This document shows, piece by piece, positions 63,718 to 64,000 of a stretch of 64,000 nt of DNA. Every line of letters begins with the position of its first letter. Position 1 is the stretch's first letter. Source of the stretch: Vibrio barjaei (lineage in GTDB: Bacteria; Pseudomonadota; Gammaproteobacteria; Enterobacterales; Vibrionaceae). The stretch spans positions 62,001 through 126,000 of the forward strand of contig NZ_LQXO02000003.1 of assembly GCF_001639065.2 (NCBI RefSeq), read 5' to 3'. The notes under the pieces are model-generated. The model was not told the origin of the DNA. It saw only the letters and a program-made list of their open reading frames with translations, and did no database searches. The position numbers and the translations under genes are program-made.

Positions 63718-64000
63718 ATGACAAGCAACAAAACCACTTATATTGAGCAACCAACGCTCTTTATTGTACCGACTCCTATTGGAAATCTCGGTGATATCAC
63801 ACAAAGAGCGCTCGATGTCTTAAACAGCGTCGATATTATTGCTGCTGAAGATACTCGTCATACGGGTAAACTTTTATCGCACTTCAATATTCAAACTAGG
63901 ACATTTGCGCTCCATGATCACAATGAGCAGCAAAAAGCACAAGTTTTAGTCGATAAATTGTTAGCGGGCGAATCCATCGCATTGGTTTCTGATGCGGGTA
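63718..64000 (+). CDS. rsmI: 16S rRNA 2'-O-methyltransferase RsmI (5' part)
   Basis: RsmI methylates the ribose of C1402 in 16S rRNA. About 94 residues are visible before the window ends. They contain the SAM-methylase opening [15 protein letters not shown], then [15 protein letters not shown] and ALVSDAG, the family's signature motifs. The complete protein should be near 287 residues. It diverges from lpoA. Confidence 0.94.
   Translation, partial: MTSNKTTYIEQPTLFIVPTPIGNLGDITQRALDVLNSVDIIAAEDTRHTGKLLSHFNIQTRTFALHDHNEQQKAQVLVDKLLAGESIALVSDAG

Overview
The window looks like a Vibrio chromosome. The evidence is the protein sequences, the moderate G+C, and conserved gammaproteobacterial gene order: ftsB-ispD-ispF-truD-surE-pcm-nlpD-rpoS, panC-panB-folK-pcnB-gluQ-dksA, hrpB-mrcB, and lpoA-yraN-diaA-dolP. 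I cannot resolve the species. No rRNA, tRNA, insertion sequence, prophage or CRISPR array was found. Genes are tightly packed, and intrinsic terminators mark most convergent junctions.

Bases 1-15,600 are the metabolic and accessory part. A partial rpiB diverges from a sucrose module: a PTS sucrose IIBC permease, a GH32 sucrose-6-phosphate hydrolase, and an RpiR-type rather than LacI-type regulator. Next comes an arsenic resistance cluster (about 4.57-9.5 kb): arsR1, a dedicated GAPDH, a CX5R tyrosine-phosphatase-like protein, the organoarsenical exporter ArsJ, arsR2 and the arsenite exporter Acr3. It appears to join two detoxification routes. In one, arsenate is trapped as 1-arseno-3-phosphoglycerate and exported by ArsJ. 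In the other, As(III) is exported by Acr3. There is no classical ArsC, so the phosphatase-like protein is the only visible candidate reductase. Three copies of a 16-bp palindrome flank the arsR2 and acr3 starts and form a clear operator set. A PAS-GGDEF protein, a fused ornithine-lipid synthase (OlsF type), a TonB-dependent siderophore receptor with a Fur-like box, and a PilZ protein follow.

Bases 15.7-28.5 kb hold the ftsB-to-rpoS block, an SH3-domain membrane protein, a phosphate transporter (Pit) with its DUF47 partner, a CYTH-CHAD triphosphatase, a K+ channel and a minimal chemoreceptor. Bases 28.6-44.7 kb hold pantothenate and folate synthesis, RNA polyadenylation, tRNA-Asp modification, dksA, sfsA, hrpB, PBP1b, a patatin/BamA-like type Vd autotransporter and aconitase B.

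Bases 44.8-64 kb hold a large hybrid sensor kinase, rsmC, an AI-2E family permease, a 40-residue Cys-rich membrane peptide, hemL, erpA (with a strong match to a type-1 IscR site over its promoter), an RND efflux pair with an altered proton-relay motif, the ilvIH acetolactate synthase genes, and dolP-diaA-yraN-lpoA diverging from a partial rsmI.

The most interesting items are the composite arsenic cluster with its uncharacterised phosphatase-like member and two differently wired ArsR regulators, the IscR site at erpA, the small Cys-rich membrane protein, and the modified RND pump.
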